From Gigaspora margarita (taxonomy: Eukaryota > Glomeromycota > Glomeromycetes > Diversisporales > Gigasporaceae), in the NCBI GenBank assembly GCA_009809945.1, contig WTPW01000021.1:162595-226594 (forward strand): DNA of 64,000 nt, read 5' to 3'. The position numbers and the translations under genes are program-made. Below the pieces are notes generated by a model. The model was not told where the DNA came from. It ran no database searches and was given only the letters and a program-made list of their open reading frames with translations. Below, in pieces: positions 24,667 to 37,283 of the stretch (position 1 is the stretch's first letter; every line of letters begins with the position of its first letter).

Positions 24667-25482
24667 CAGTATTGGCATTGGACAATGATCAATAAAATTT
24701 TATTGGATTATTGGACTATTAGAATTTGGACCAATTCAAAAAATTTCAGTTCATATTGAAACTATTGGCATTGGACAATGTCCAAATTTTATAATTTATT
24801 TATTGGATATAGTCCAATTCCAGTCCAATTCTAGTCCAATTCCAATTTATTCAATTTTAATTTTTTTGTATCATATTATATTACAAAAATATATAAAATA
24901 TTTAAAAAATTTTTTTCTATATATTATTACTTCAATCATATTAATATAGTAATATCAATTATGGATAAAAAACTACATATTCTTATCATTTCTTATTTTA
25001 GACCAAATAGCAAATTCATATAATTGATATACAGTTTGTCAGTTTTGTATTGAAGAACTAATATTTTGGAGAAACTTGTATATAGTGGTTTACAGTAGTT
25101 TTAGAAATTCTCAAGACCATTTATGGTGAGCTGCCAAAGAAGAAAGTTAGTAGAAGATTGAAGAATTATGAAAGAACAAAAAAAAATTTTAAGTACCTTG
25201 GCTTGTTTTTTTTTTTATAACAAAGAAATTTAATTCTTGATATTGAAGAAAAGGCAATTAAATCATGAATATGGTTAATTTAAATTCAGATCTCAGTATT
25301 ATACAAAATTTTGTATTGCTAATTTTTGTTCAATAAAATTGATCACATAATTAAAATCTAATTGGCTAATTTTAATGGACTCCAATTTCCTGGTCCAAAT
25401 TTTTATTGAAATATTTTGGACCAGTTCAAATGTTCCAATTCCAATTTGATAAATATTCCAATTCCAATAAATGCCAACACTG
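24667..25482. mobile_element. hAT-like element inside LINE-A ORF2
   Basis: The left end is CAGTATTGGCATTGGACAAT and the right end is the inverted CAGTGTTGGCATTTATTGGA. The 8-bp target AAAAGAAG is duplicated exactly (24659-24666, 25483-25490). Excision joins the LINE frame. The 816-bp interior has no coding region but repeats the motif TTGGACCA/TCCAATTCC many times near both ends. Confidence 0.9.
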
Positions 25483-28400
25483 AAAAGAAGATAATAGCAA
25501 GCTTATTAGTTAGACCATATAGAAAGATTAAGCTAAATAAAGTCATAGTCCGAGATGAAAATGACAAACTACATCTGATAAATAAACCAGAAGAGGTGCT
25601 AGAAATAGTCCATGCCCATTTCAGTAGCCAGTATAAAGAAAGAAGAGCAAAAGCAAATGATATGCTGAAGAGATGGCAGGTAGCGTATAGGGCACAGGAA
25701 AGCATTAAAACAGAATAGTATGACAAAGTTAAAAAAAAAGTTACCATAGAAAAATGGGAAGATGCGATAAGAAATACAAAAAACAACTCAGCGCCAGAGT
25801 GGTTTGGCATCACATATTCACTGCTAAAAAAAGTGGAAAAAAAAGCCAAAGAACTTTTGTCAGAATTGGTATCAAAGTGCTTAGAAAAAGGAACAGTTTC
25901 TAGAAAATAGAAAACAGAGTTGCTATACCTGATCCCAAAAAGTGAAGACTGAAACTGCAACCTAAACAATATCAGATCTATAGCACTCATCAAAGTTGTA
26001 AGAAAATGCACAGTTAGAATTCTGACAGTTAGGCTATATAAAGTGTTAAAAGAAAACAATGTTTAACATGGGTTCAACTATGCTAGATTGCCAGGTGGTA
26101 GAATAGCAGAACCAATTTACATAATTAACAACATAGTTGAAGATGTAAAAGAGGAAGAAAAAGAGCTATGGGCTGCTTTTTAGAACATAAAAAAAGCATT
26201 CGACTCAGTTAGCCTAAAAATGCTAAGATTAGCTTTGAACAGAATAAAGGTCTCACTGAACATATCCTCCTTCATTATAGAGCTATTTGACAAATGAGAA
26301 ATAGAAGTAAATCACTGGAATAAGAAATACAACAAAATTTCAGGCTATAGATGGCATAGACCAGAAAGAGATAATCTTTTTTCTGGTCTGGCAGATATTT
26401 TATAATCCATTATTAACAGAAGTCCAAAACAGAGCAGATCTAGTATATGAGATTAAAGTTAACTAGCCTACAAATATCTATGGGCTAAAACTAAATAAGA
26501 TAAAGTGGAGACAATCAACTCTAGTATATGCAGATGATACGGTGTAGTTAGCAAAGTTCAAAAGTGAAATGATAGAAATAATTAGACTAGCCAATGAATT
26601 TTTTGAGATTAATAATATTAAAAATAATAGTAACAAATCTGAACTTATCGTAATTAACTCAAGATCAAAAAAATAGCTCTACAAAGAAAGATGAGATACA
26701 GATAGAAGGAGCCATGTCAAAGCAAAGGAAAAAGAAAAGGCCACAAGAACTTAGGGATCTGGCTCTCAGAGTGAAAGAAAAAGGAATACTATATGGAGAT
26801 TGTAAAAAGGAAGGTCTAGCAAGTTACAAGGGCACTCCAGAAAAAAAGAATAATACTTGGTCAACTAGTGTACATAAACAATAAAGTCTAATTCCAAGAC
26901 TAGAATATCACTTTCAATGGTATACTGCCTGAAGTCACATGCACAAGATTGCACTGACGATGTTAATAATGATAAAAAACAAAGCGAACTTAGCAAAAAC
27001 ATTAGAACCTCTATTATTACACACAAAAATCTTGTAGGAGCTAAAACCCTATAGCAGAATCAAATCTCGTATCATTTCACTGAGCTAACAATACGACTAA
27101 ATGATGTTAGTGCAATAGGACACACTACATGGATCAGGTTAATGCAAAGCCAACTAGGATGCAAAAGTACAAAGAGCCTGTTAGAGGTCAATAGTACAAG
27201 ACTAGAAAAACATAATATTAGGAACAATTTAACCTTTAATATTGTTAAGATGACTAAGAAGCTCACTTTAGAAATTAAGAACAATATGAAAGAGGAGATG
27301 CTAAATTGTGCACAACAAGATGTAGAGTTAGCTAGTTTACTAGAAAACAGAGTCTAACAAGTTTTTGCAATGAGAACAAGCTGCATATTTATACAGTAGA
27401 ACAAATTTTAGATCAGGAGCAAAACAAAATGCTTATATGGAAGCAAGCAAAAAAATTAGAGAGCAAAAGTGCAGTGGAAAAAAAGTGATTTGATTTATAA
27501 AGCAAAAGCAGGAACTACTATCCGAAACCTTAGAAACTAGAAAATTAAGCAAAAATATAAAAAAACTGGAATAAATAGTTTGATCTGCAGGACCAATCTA
27601 GGAAAAATTTTGAGCAACAAAAGAAAAAAAGAGTAGATCATTCTTAGTACAAAGTCCTCTTATAAGAACTGCAAGCTAGCAAGAATTCTCAAAAAGTATA
27701 AAAACCAAAAACTGCTTATCCAACATTGGGTAAAAACAAAAGGCCTGTCAGAGCAAAGCCGGTTAATCAATGAGTGCCAAGGCTGTGAGCTAACAGAATG
27801 TAAAGAAAAAAAAAATATGCATTTATAAAAAAATTCAAAAGTAACAAGAGAGCAGTTAATAAAAGACTTATAAAAAAATACAATAAAGTGGATGAGAGAG
27901 ACCAGTATGAACTAGAATGTGACTGGGCACATCTGACTCCATTTAAGAAACCAGAGATGTGTAGAAATACAAGTATAGAAAATTCATAGAAGGCCAAATT
28001 GAAGAGACAAAAATTCAAAAGAAGCTGAAGGAAATATGGGTAGAAATTAGAGAAAGAAAAAGATTTGAAGTGTTTACAGATGGGTCATTAGATAATAGTA
28101 CGTTAGGAATAGAGAAAACAGAGTTGGGAATAGGATGGGTCATCAGTAGTGTAGATAATAAAGTAGAAGAGATAAAATTTAGTAGTAAATTAAGTGACTG
28201 GCCTGCTTCAACAAGAGCTAAGTTAGGTGTGATTTGAACAGCCCTACTAGTTATGCTATGCGAAGCAGAAGTTCATATATACACCGATAGTGCATGTGCA
28301 ATCAGTGCTATTAGAAAAGGAAAAAAGTATCAAAGACGAGAGAAGACCTAAAGTTAAAAAACAGAAGCTTTCTACGAGCAATCATAAGATGTTGGAAACA

Positions 28401-29539
28401 AAAAAAATTAAAGCTCCATATGCACAAAGTAAAAAGCCATAGTAGTAACGATCTAAATGAGAAAGCAAATAAGCTTGCTAAAAAAGGTGCAATAGACCCG
28501 CACCTAATTAAAGTGAAGACAGAGCCTAGCCCACAAGGACCATATCTGCTTATCAATAATGGGAAAATAACATTATTAATTAGCCCTTGAGAAAGTTCAT
28601 TAATACTATAATAATTGACAATGTGACACAGAATGGGCATCCTTGAGTACTATAGAGGATCTTGTACAGAAAGAAAAAGTCTCAAGTAGCAAGTATAGAT
28701 AGAGAGCATTATGAGACAATATTAATAGAAACAGAGGTGCTAGATATACAAGTAAAAAGAAAAGTAGAGCCTGGGTTTTTCAAATTAAATGCATCTCCAA
28801 ACAACTTCTGACAAAGAATATTCTCTACAAAAGAAAACCTGAAGTGTACGAGACTAGTACATACATCAGTTGCTTAAGAAAAGAAGAGTCACAAGATCAC
28901 CTAGCATCCTGCAAGGTCTATAAGATCCTGTGGAAAAGGGTGAGAAAAGAGACCTGTAGGAATGTGATAACAAAGATTAAAGAAAAAGGAAACCTTATAA
29001 TGATAGATGAAGCAGTATAGGAGGAGGCATTGTTTGGAAGTACTACTGAGAAATAAGAAAGAAACTAGGCTATACTAATTAGAGGGTATATCCCAAAAGA
29101 AATCAAAAAGAAAATCAAACAGATGCTATGTAGGAAGCCAAAAGCGAAAAGACAAATTCTATTGGTTGGTGAGGAGCTTCTGGAAAGTATTTTACAAGTA
29201 AATCTGGTCTTCAGATATGAAGTCTTTAATGAGTAGGAAAAGGCAAATGGAATTTCGTTAAAGCAAAAAAAAGAAAAACAAGACAAAAAAAGAAAAAAAA
29301 CCTGGAAGAGAAAAAAAAAAGAAGACTATATGGAAGAAAACAAAGAGAACAGGCAGATGAGTAAGAGAAAAATTTCACAAAAAAAGGAGGAAGAAGAAAA
29401 GAAAAGAAAGATTTTAGGCATTGTAAAGGACATGATAAAGAACTTTATAGCTAGCTTTAGTAGACTGGTTTGGTCATCGCTCATAAAGCTGGTATACAAG
29501 AAGGATAAAAATAGTGATAGCTAATTGGTTCTGATAAAG

Positions 29540-29688
29540 CTAACAGCTCTGCCTGTTAATATTTAGACAACCCTCAGTGAGTTAAAAGTTTAAAAAGAGG
29601 GAAATAGCTATTATAGCAGGTCATACCTGGGCTTCGATAAAGTCAAGTAAGTTGTTATTAGATATAGAAAAGTTTAATATATATACTA
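29540..29688 (+). other. LINE-A 3' untranslated region, first part
   Basis: It lies between the end of ORF2 and the foldback insertion. The untranslated region resumes at 34050 after two insertions and runs to the poly(A) at 34116. Confidence 0.55.
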
Positions 29689-30584
<896 letters not shown>

Positions 30585-32439
30585 TAATATATACACAGTG
30601 GCTCTTGATATAACAGATGTCATGGTTCCAGTCCTTTTCTCTGTTATATCAAAAGATCCATAATATCAAAATCTCATGATATACCAGATATTATAATAAA
30701 TCATTTAGCTCTCTGCTATATCAAGAAAATATTTTTTTAAGCATCAAAAATACAAACCTACAACAAATTAATTTAATTGAATATTATTGGTTTGCTAATA
30801 ATGGTGGTAATTACTTTTATTTGGGACATGTTAAACAATACCAACTTTAACGATTTAACAAAATACACAATATAATATGTGATTGATTTATACATATAAG
30901 TTATATCAGGGTAAATTGTATCCACTTATTTGTGTGGGTAATACAAACTCCTGGAGAGAAAATTGCCAATTAGAGAGTGCAAATTTTGACTATCAGCCCA
31001 TCAAAGAATCTGAATACACGTAAAAGAAAAAAGCAAATACACATATGTATAATTATTTTATAAATTATCTAATAAAATCTGGTTTATTGTTAAATTAAAT
31101 TATAATAACCAGTTTGCCTCTAACTTTGGTACAAATCCAGCTATATTCATCGTTGAAGCACTCATAAAAGAACATCCATATGATCAGCTAATGTAAATCA
31201 AATTGCCTGAGTAACCTATTAAAGTCTTTTTGAGAATGCAGCAAAAGTTTACAGTAATAACACTACTATCAAATTATACTATCAAATGATCTAAACATTT
31301 TTATTATATTAAATTTAAATAAAATTTAATAGAAGATCCAGACTTAATCAGCCCTATAAAAAAAGTGGTCCAGAGTGTGGTACAGGTTGGTATCTGAAAT
31401 CCATGGAATAGCACAGTCTAAGTGATGCATACAAAGGTAGTGATAGAATATCACAGTAAAAAGTGGTACAGAGAAGGTAGTACATTATGTCACATCATAC
31501 GTAATAGTACCTTCATTTCACTAAATGATATGTTACAAAGGTGGTTGGCTCATTTCATAAAGAGTGAAAGATCAATATGTGTATACAATTTTTTTTTAAA
31601 AAAATTGCGATTCATTAATGAAACTGCTCTGGGTGTCTTAACAAAAACAAATTTTGATACATGTGTCTGATTGTTGATATAAATTCATATAATCGACTTG
31701 TATATATTTTTTTTATCACACATTAATTTATGTTAATTACCCATGCCAAAACTGGAGATAGGTTTCATGTGTGTGCATGATTCCTCAATCATGTGCATGA
31801 GTGCGCATTAATGCACATGTTTCCGAATCATGCACATTTTATTCCTTCAAAATTTTATATAGAAAAATTTAATATAAGAGAAATGTAATTAATATTCAAA
31901 TCGATCTATATACTTCAATTCTTGGTCTGTTCACTTTAACTTTTTTAATTGGCAGTATCTGAAACATGTGACCTAAATGTGGGAAAACTACCAGAAATAC
32001 GTAAGATGATTATGACAATTATCATGGTCAAGTAATTATTATAACATTTAAGTAATTATTATATCATTTTTAACACCCTTAAACAATACAAAATCATGAA
32101 ATGTGAATTTGCCAAATTTACTTTTGTTGTTTGATTGCCAAATATTTACCAACTATTTTGGGCTAAAAAAAGTTAATAAATTTGAATACATTTTGTATAA
32201 TAGTCTCAAGTTCAAGAATAAGTGCAAGAATAAGTGCAAGTGCAATAACATGACAAATGCTTTGCAATAGATAAAACATAAAGATTGATAAAAAAAATAG
32301 TGTATATATTAGTAAATATAAAAAAAAAATTACATTCAACCAAATATTTAGATGATTGATTTCTAGAATTTTTGGTTATAATTTTTTGCCAGCCAGATTA
32401 TCTGATAATCAACTAATTTTCTTAGCGATCCATAGTTTT

Positions 32440-32760
32440 ATTTCGATCTACCAACTAATAAAATCACGAACATGTTCAAAAGGTGATTAGTATACTAAAA
32501 CTAATATAGTAATATAATCAAGTAATTGTGCTTTAATGCTTTTTGATTGGTTATATAACTCGTTATCAAAATGTTAAGACTAATATATTGATGAGCAAGT
32601 TATAATCAAGAATGTCATCACAATTCAAATTCATTAACAATTGATATGAGATAATATAATTGTGAAGAAATATATCAGTGAATGCTAATACAAATTCTGT
32701 ACTTGCAAAGAATAACATTGTAAGAAAATCAATCAAAACAAAGTAAAATTATCCCGCAGT
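32440..32760 (+). repeat. Dispersed repeat R1, copy 2
   Basis: It matches the window start (GATCTACCAACTAATAAAAT, GCTTTAATGCTTTTTGATTG, AATGTTAAGACTAATATATT) and, in reverse, 62690-62950. Here it lies inside a hAT-like element, upstream of the satellite fragment. Confidence 0.7.
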
Positions 32761-32949
32761 TATAAATGTCCTATGTGTACAAAAATATCTATTTTGAGTG
32801 TATAATAAATGGTAATTGGCGCTACTTAATAATGAGAATAATTTCAATTGCACTTCTATTTTTGATTTGCTATATCCAAAAGACCATAATCAGACCATGA
32901 GAAAATTTAAATTAAAATGTCAATACTATTTAAATCTGTAATTATTGCG

Positions 32950-33110
32950 ACATATAATTATTTGCATGTTATAATTTAATACAAACCAACTCAATCTTAA
33001 CCATATACTGTAGTTAATAGAATATTATGTTTAGTAACAGAATATTTTTGTAATGATCTAATGCAAACTAACTCAGCATATTTATAATGAGAATTTACAG
33101 ATTTTAACTA
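32950..33110 (+). repeat. Fragment of the diverged satellite
   Basis: One to two units of the array seen at 3960-6060 (ACAAACCAACTCAATCTTAA, CATATACTGTAG, TGCAAACTAACTCA). Confidence 0.65.
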
Positions 33111-33364
33111 AGATTTTTAAGTTTTTTACAAAGCTCCCGTGGCAGTACCACAGGACAGGTACTAGTATTTTCTCAAATTATAAAAGATAAGCAATAATGA
33201 AGTTTACAATTAGCTAATTTGTAAAAATTTATATGCAGGCAAAATCTGATTCAGAATCAATATGTAGTATCTTTATTTTTATATGTGCATTAATGTGCAT
33301 TCATGCACATTTTATTATAAAATGCGCATTTTTCCCATCTTTAGCCAAAACCCATGCCTTTATG

Positions 33365-33630
33365 TAGGGTTCCTCAAAGTCGAATCAAATCGAATATTAG
33401 GCATATTTGAATTTGATCGAATCGAATAAGCTCTTGATTTGAATTTGATTTGATCAAATCAAATCAAATCAAATCAAATATATTTGTAATTTTTATTAAA
33501 TATTTTTGAATCGAATCGAATATTTTGTCAATTTGAATTTGATTTGATTTGAAATTTCTGTATTTGAATTTGATTTGAGATCGAATATTTGATCGAATCA
33601 AATCGAATCGAATCGAATTGCGGAACCCTA
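33365..33630. mobile_element. Small hAT-like element filled with TCGAATCAAA repeats
   Basis: The ends are TAGGGTTCC and the inverted GGAACCCTA. The 8-bp target CCTTTATG is duplicated exactly (33357-33364, 33631-33638). Almost the whole 266-bp interior is made of short AATCGAATCAAAT-type repeats, turning to the inverted orientation past the middle. Confidence 0.9.
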
Positions 33631-34049
33631 CCTTTATGCTACCAACCTGTACCTTTATGGTACTTTTTCTTATAGGGCTGTTCTTATAATGTGTTCAAGT
33701 TGCTAACTATAAATCAAAGTTTGGTTGATAGATTATAAAATTTTAAAATTTTTAATAATTCTGTATTACAGTATTATGATTAGTTTGTTATCACAGGAAG
33801 TTACAGATAGTCACAGGAAGATCTACAAAAATTTCCAATAATATGAATGTCTGTTTAATCAAATAATTTTTTACTATATTGGCATATAGTGGTTTTAAAT
33901 TAAAATCTATTATAAATTATATCACGAGATTACTATTAATCTCTAGTATATCCAAATAATTTTACTAGTAATAATTTGGTTCCGTTAAAATTCTCTGCAC
34001 TAAGCAATATCTGTTATATCAGTGGTCTGTTATATTGAGAGCCACTGTG

Positions 34050-34123
34050 TAGTAATATAGAAGTAAACTTAAACATGTATATGTTTTTCCTTATTATAAA
34101 GGCAGAACTGCTAGTTAAAAAAA
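34050..34123 (+). other. LINE-A 3' end with poly(A)
   Basis: The last 74 bases of the LINE 3' untranslated region, ending AACTGCTAGTT and eight A residues immediately before the right target-site copy. Confidence 0.75.
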
Positions 34124-34141
34124 ATAAATTTATGTAATCTA
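34124..34141 (+). repeat. LINE target-site duplication, right copy
   Basis: Exact copy of 16281-16298. Confidence 0.85.
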
Positions 34142-34698
34142 CTTTTATGTATTTTTTTTATCACAGTAGCATAGCACATTAATTTACATTAATTACCTAT
34201 GCCAAAACCTATGCCATTTAGACTATTAAAGTGTTGCAAAACCTGAGTCATTAACAGTCCAAATTAGTATGTGTATATGGTCCATCACAGGCCAAAAATC
34301 TGTGCCAATCCAAGTCTTTTATGGGGGTCGTCTAAAGCCATGTACCCACATGACATTTTTGTGTAAATCAACAAATCGGAATCGTGAAATTTTGTTTACA
34401 CAGATCAGCCCGAAGAAGGCAAAAAACAAAAAAAAATGCAAGAACATAAAAACGGCATTCCAAACCTGTCTTGGGCCATTAATAAAAAATGTCGGGAAGG
34501 CAATTTTACCTATATTACAGCCTAACCTAACCAACCCTAATGCTAAACAGGCCCTAACCCTAATTTTAATTAAGATTTCAAAAAATCACGTGGGTACATG
34601 GCTTTAGCCATCCCCCTTTTATGTACAAAATCCTGGTTTATCTGTGCCATCAAAATCTTGCCATTCTGCTGCCAACTGTATATTTTACTTATAGGGCC
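34142..34698 (+). mobile_element. Small element family M, right half
   Basis: It continues the family-M sequence interrupted at 16298 (TTTTATCACAGTAGCATAGC, ATTAATTACCTATGCCAAAA) and ends TTTACTTATAGGGCC. Its GCCAAAACC (34201-34209) is the unfilled version of the site hit in the other copy. It is itself interrupted by an element at 34324-34615. Confidence 0.75.
34324..34615. mobile_element. 292-bp MITE with 8-bp duplication
   Basis: The ends are GGGGTCGTCTAAAGCCATGT on the left and the inverted GGGGATGGCTAAAGCCATGT on the right. CTTTTATG is duplicated exactly (34316-34323, 34616-34623). The centre is AACCCTAA-rich. The GGGG start is unlike the other hAT-like ends here, so a hAT, Merlin or other 8-bp-target family are all possible. 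The open frames across it on both strands are not genes. Confidence 0.85.
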
Positions 34699-34699
34699 T

Positions 34700-37100
34700 C
34701 TAGGTGTTATTTTTATTTATACAGTTTATTATCCATTTCTGGTTTAGCATGACTGCATTGCGCAGCTATTTATTGTAATTATAGTGTTATTATAGAAGAT
34801 TATTAGTTTAATTGTTTGATTTATTTAGCTATTTGTAGAACTATTACATGTGTTTAACATTCTTGCGAACTAATTATTAGCTTTTAATATATTAAGTTTT
34901 GTATAATTTTTTTACATTTAATTATTAATTCAAAATTTTTTATATTAATTATTATTTATCATTTATTAAATTAAATGACATAAAAGGTCATATTTTTGTG
35001 AATTAAAAATCAACTCTTAATGTACTAACTTTAATTGTAAATTTTGTATAATTTTTTCACATTTATTTATTAATTTTTTGATTATTTATTTTTTATTACA
35101 TTATAATTATAAATTGTTTTTTAATTTAGGTTTACTAACCAGTATGGATGTGAAAAGATTGATCTTATCTTATTTTTTTTAGGCTTAAAGATTAATATAA
35201 AAGTGATTACCAAACCCTAGTTATTGCTTTCGTTACAATCTTCTGCTATGTCTTTAACAATCATAGATTATCATTTTACCAGACCAGTAAAAGATTTGAT
35301 ACTGTAAAAGTAAAATTGACAAATATCTCAAAAGTAGATGAAAGTGTCTAAGATGCCAAGCTTGTAAATTATTGAGAAACCTAAAATAAAGTGCAATTAT
35401 GTTATGTTTTACATATATTTTATTATGAAATGCATGAGTTGGCACTCTGGCACATTACTTAAATTTAGGGTCTATTCATTGTGCAGTGCACATAAAGTAT
35501 CATATATAAAATAACTTATTTCCCATATAACAATTCACCCCACATTTAAGTAAAAAGATAACATTGATTATAAATCAAAAAAGTTATCGATCAACTCATC
35601 TAATACAAATTGGTCATATATATAACCAAAATAAGAACCAAAATGGTAATACAAAATCCATGTAATCGTAACTATAAGTTAAATACAAATTCGAACACAT
35701 CAGAAATGTAATTTTAAAATTTTTTGTCCATCTGCCCATGTGACCAAAATACATTTTTGATGTAATCTTTATAATGTTTACAGATGCATCTAAAATGTAA
35801 CTTTTGTAAATACTAAGAGTCTGGAGCGTAGTAACGGACAATTATCATATAATATAAATTATTATAACATTTTTTTGACACATATCAAATAATTAATACC
35901 AAATAATATTTTTGATCTTAGATAACTTTATTCTTCAAGTTTCAAAATTTTGTTCTGTAACAAAAATATATTTATTATTTTATTTTATAAAAAATAAAAT
36001 GAGGCCTAAAAATTACAACTTTTTAACCTAATTAGTAAGACCTACTTTAAAATACTGCAAATTAAAAATAGCTTTCCACTGGTAGCAACAATAAATAAAG
36101 AGTCTTGCAAAACTAATTATTGAAGTAAGATCACTTTATTTGTAGATTATAGAAAATTTACTAAGAAGGTACCTTTTGATAAAATAGATCAAAGTATTAA
36201 TTCAAATGTATTTCTGCTTTTATTTCTTGTTCTAGACTTAACTAATATAATTAGCTTTATTACAAAGGTCAAGTAAAAATTCAAAATATAATTATAACTA
36301 GAAAGTAAATAATAATTATTAACTTTATTAACTATAATATATATATTATATAGTAATAAGTATACAAATAAAAATATTTTTGTGTATATTAGAGATATAA
36401 TTTTTTACTATACTCCAAAACAATAAAATCTTTGTTTTATAGTCTTAAATTTTAGATCTTATAGAAACAGATACATATGAAATTTATACAAAAATTTAAT
36501 TATAACTAAAATTCTGGATTCTAAAGAAGTTTGAGAACTCAATATATTATATTCTAATTATTAAGAAACAATTTTATTTATTTTTTATTTATTAAAAATA
36601 CTTGCATCAGTTATTTGTACAATATAGCTTGATTTTTTTTTTAGTTCAACCAGTGGATATAGTTTGAAGTTCTAATATAATTTTTGGAATTATGCTATTA
36701 GATATTTTTTCTCTAACCTTAAACAATTAAAAAGGTTAAATGTTATGAATAATTTTCAATTCCAATTTTGGCTTGAGTTACTCTAGAATTTTTGTAATAT
36801 TTGTAATAGTTGTAATAAGTTAATGGTTATAATAATCTATTATACTAACAAGTAATTGTGCAGTAGTTATACTAAACCAGATATAGCAATATTATACATA
36901 GTGCATAATAAATATATGGATTTTAAATTTTTTTTATATAGTCTAGGGGTCAAGAACTACTATATTGGGTATATAATATTATTTATAGATGCTCTCTAAT
37001 GATATAATCATTTCCAGTATTACTACTATTGAACATTTTTAATAATATATTTATATTAAAATTAGTACAGTATGGAACACTATAAACCAACACCTTTTTA
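34700..37100. other. Gene-poor AT-rich region
   Basis: Open frames at 35254-35445 and 35614-35841 (minus) have no recognisable domain, and neither begins with a convincing gene structure. No RNA gene or clear inverted-end element was found by eye. Confidence 0.4.
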
Positions 37101-37104
37101 TATG

Positions 37105-37250
37105 TATTTTACAAAAATTGATATAATTTAAAAATAAAAAATATTTTTAAAAAAATTTTTTAGCCAATTTGTAGCTTTAAGCCTAAGCTACAATTTGGCT
37201 AAAAAAAGATTTTTATTTTATTTTAATTTTGAGAAGTTATATCAATTTAA
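37105..37250. repeat. Imperfect palindrome with TAGCC loop arms
   Basis: Arms TTTTTTAGCCAATTTGTAGC and the inverted GCTACAATTTGGCTAAAAAA face each other at 37155-37208, and flanking AT-rich arms (AATTGATATAA...) extend the match to about 145 bp. Confidence 0.7.
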
Positions 37251-37283
37251 AGTTTACTAAGAAATTGAAATTTTGGCATTTAA

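Larger units (their letters stand above)
22870..29522 (+). pseudogene. LINE-A ORF2: endonuclease, RT, RNase H, broken
   Basis: The LINE replication protein, which nicks DNA and copies the element's RNA. The AP-endonuclease domain reads through VIEYIEDSHMDILGLLETNL once the insert at 22955-23421 is removed, then CIIIGNFNQIAEKG (23767-23810), where families normally have GDFN. After the insert at 24667-25482 come KKIIASLLVRPYRKIKL, TYSLLKKVEKKAKELL, IKKAFDSV (RT block A, about 26190-26216) and LVYADDTV (block C, 26521-26544). RNase H begins VFTDGSLDNS (28070-28100) and has VHIYTDSACAISA (28270-28310). A zinc-like cluster YISCLRKEESQDHLASCK (about 28860-28920) and a Lys/Glu-rich tail (29330-29522) end it. 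Many stops; several fall on expected Gln/Trp codons. Confidence 0.8.
31753..33343. mobile_element. hAT-like element with exact 8-bp duplication
   Basis: The ends are TGGAGATAGG and the inverted TAAAGATGGG. The target GCCAAAAC is duplicated exactly (31745-31752, 33344-33351). The related family-M half at 34142-34698 shows the unfilled site (GCCAAAAC once, at 34201-34208), which confirms the insertion. The subterminal regions have GTGCATGAGTGCGCAT-like inverted motifs. The interior carries an R1 repeat copy and a piece of the diverged satellite. No transposase seen. Confidence 0.9.
31349..33680 (+). mobile_element. Small element family M, complete copy with two hAT inserts
   Basis: It begins CAGCCCTATAAAAAAAGTGG and ends with the inverted TTTCTTATAGGGCTG. 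Both ends also carry inverted GTACAGGTTGGTA-like sequence. It matches 15926-16298 and then 34142-34698. Two hAT-like elements (31753-33343 and 33365-33630) interrupt it; without them it is about 460 bp. A small ORF at 31422-31670 lies in it but shows no conserved protein and is not supported. I saw no clean target duplication. Confidence 0.75.
30594..34049. mobile_element. pogo/Tigger-like element with nested insertions
   Basis: The ends are CACAGTGGCTCTTGATATAA on the left and the inverted CACAGTGGCTCTCAATATAA on the right, with TA on both sides (30592-30593, 34050-34051). It sits in the LINE-A 3' untranslated region. No transposase is recognisable. About 2.3 kb of its length is a nested family-M element with its own insertions; what remains is about 1.1 kb of AT-rich DNA. 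Confidence 0.75.

Noticed and set aside
25403..26059. 218-residue minus-strand frame
   Set aside because: It is antisense to LINE-A ORF2, which has recognisable RT blocks on the plus strand.
34269..34607. 112-residue plus-strand frame and the overlapping minus-strand frame
   Set aside because: They run across a MITE with an exact 8-bp duplication; the frame is the element, not a gene.
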